This document shows positions 43,455 to 43,488 of a DNA stretch of 43,488 nt, in pieces (the stretch's first letter is position 1; each line of letters opens with the position of its first letter). Origin of the DNA: Dehalococcoidia bacterium (GTDB lineage: Bacteria; Chloroflexota; Dehalococcoidia; Lucifugimonadales; Lucifugimonadaceae); the NCBI GenBank assembly GCA_014239735.1, contig JAAZYI010000029.1:1-43488 (forward strand), in the 5' to 3' direction. The position numbers were made by a program, and so were the translations under genes. The notes under the pieces are model-generated. The model saw only the letters and a program-made list of their open reading frames with translations. It did not search any database and was not told where the DNA came from.

Positions 43455-43488
43455 ATCTCTATTTTACCTGAACGCACATAACGCAATC

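Overview
The window is an AT-rich, densely packed bacterial chromosome segment with no intact tRNA, rRNA, insertion sequence or CRISPR array that I can see. Genes sit in long runs with overlapping or touching ends and frequent GTG/TTG starts. The many lipoproteins show a lipid-anchored envelope. The gene mix (DUF5679-like protein, formylglycine-dependent sulfatase, flavin oxidoreductase, D-aminoacylase-type amidohydrolase, several SDRs) suggests a free-living marine heterotroph. A low-GC member of the SAR202/Dehalococcoidia side of Chloroflexota is my best guess; this is inference from gene content only.

Layout. 1-1338 (-): pheS and the 5' part of pheT. 1521-9628 (+): a DUF5679-like protein that lost its zinc cysteines, a strong terminator, then an aldo/keto reductase and a tryptophan operon (trpS, trpE, a second trpE-like gene, trpG, trpD, trpC, trpF) without trpB or trpA. 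9657-13813 (-): hflK-hflC, and a formylglycine-generating enzyme (FGE) overlapping a lipoprotein metallopeptidase. 13844-15532 (+): rsmG and a mannonate-dehydratase-like gene. 15565-18120 (-): a sulfatase with the CxPxR motif that FGE modifies, and an OYE-family oxidoreductase. 18173-24610 (+): a lipoprotein, a degenerate/intact SDR pair, an amidohydrolase, an orphan ABC-2 permease, another lipoprotein, an alkyltransferase and an MFS exporter. 24605-28205 (-): an acetoacetate-type cluster (acetoacetate decarboxylase family, SDR, acetoacetyl-CoA synthetase). 28265-32165 (+): TPP enzyme, SDR, MFS exporter. 32166-33482 (-): rarA. 33673-41033 (+): four members of a lipoprotein family interleaved with an amidase, ald and katG, then a small unrelated lipoprotein. 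41033-41620: a scar of gene stubs, strong hairpins, a tRNA-like fragment and a broken lipoprotein gene. 41621-43454: a small Cys-rich protein (+), a metallo-beta-lactamase-fold hydrolase (-), a possible 28-residue membrane protein (-), and a seventh lipoprotein (-).

The most novel element is a family of about 175-195-residue lipoproteins: seven intact copies and one frameshifted remnant in about 25 kb. They share a lipobox, a central KxxxYxV...GF...YExRxY...G core, a WxEG-type motif and a C-terminal CxG(x)8-9C pair. They fall into subgroups and sit as last or intermediate genes among unrelated metabolic genes. I do not recognise a known function for them.
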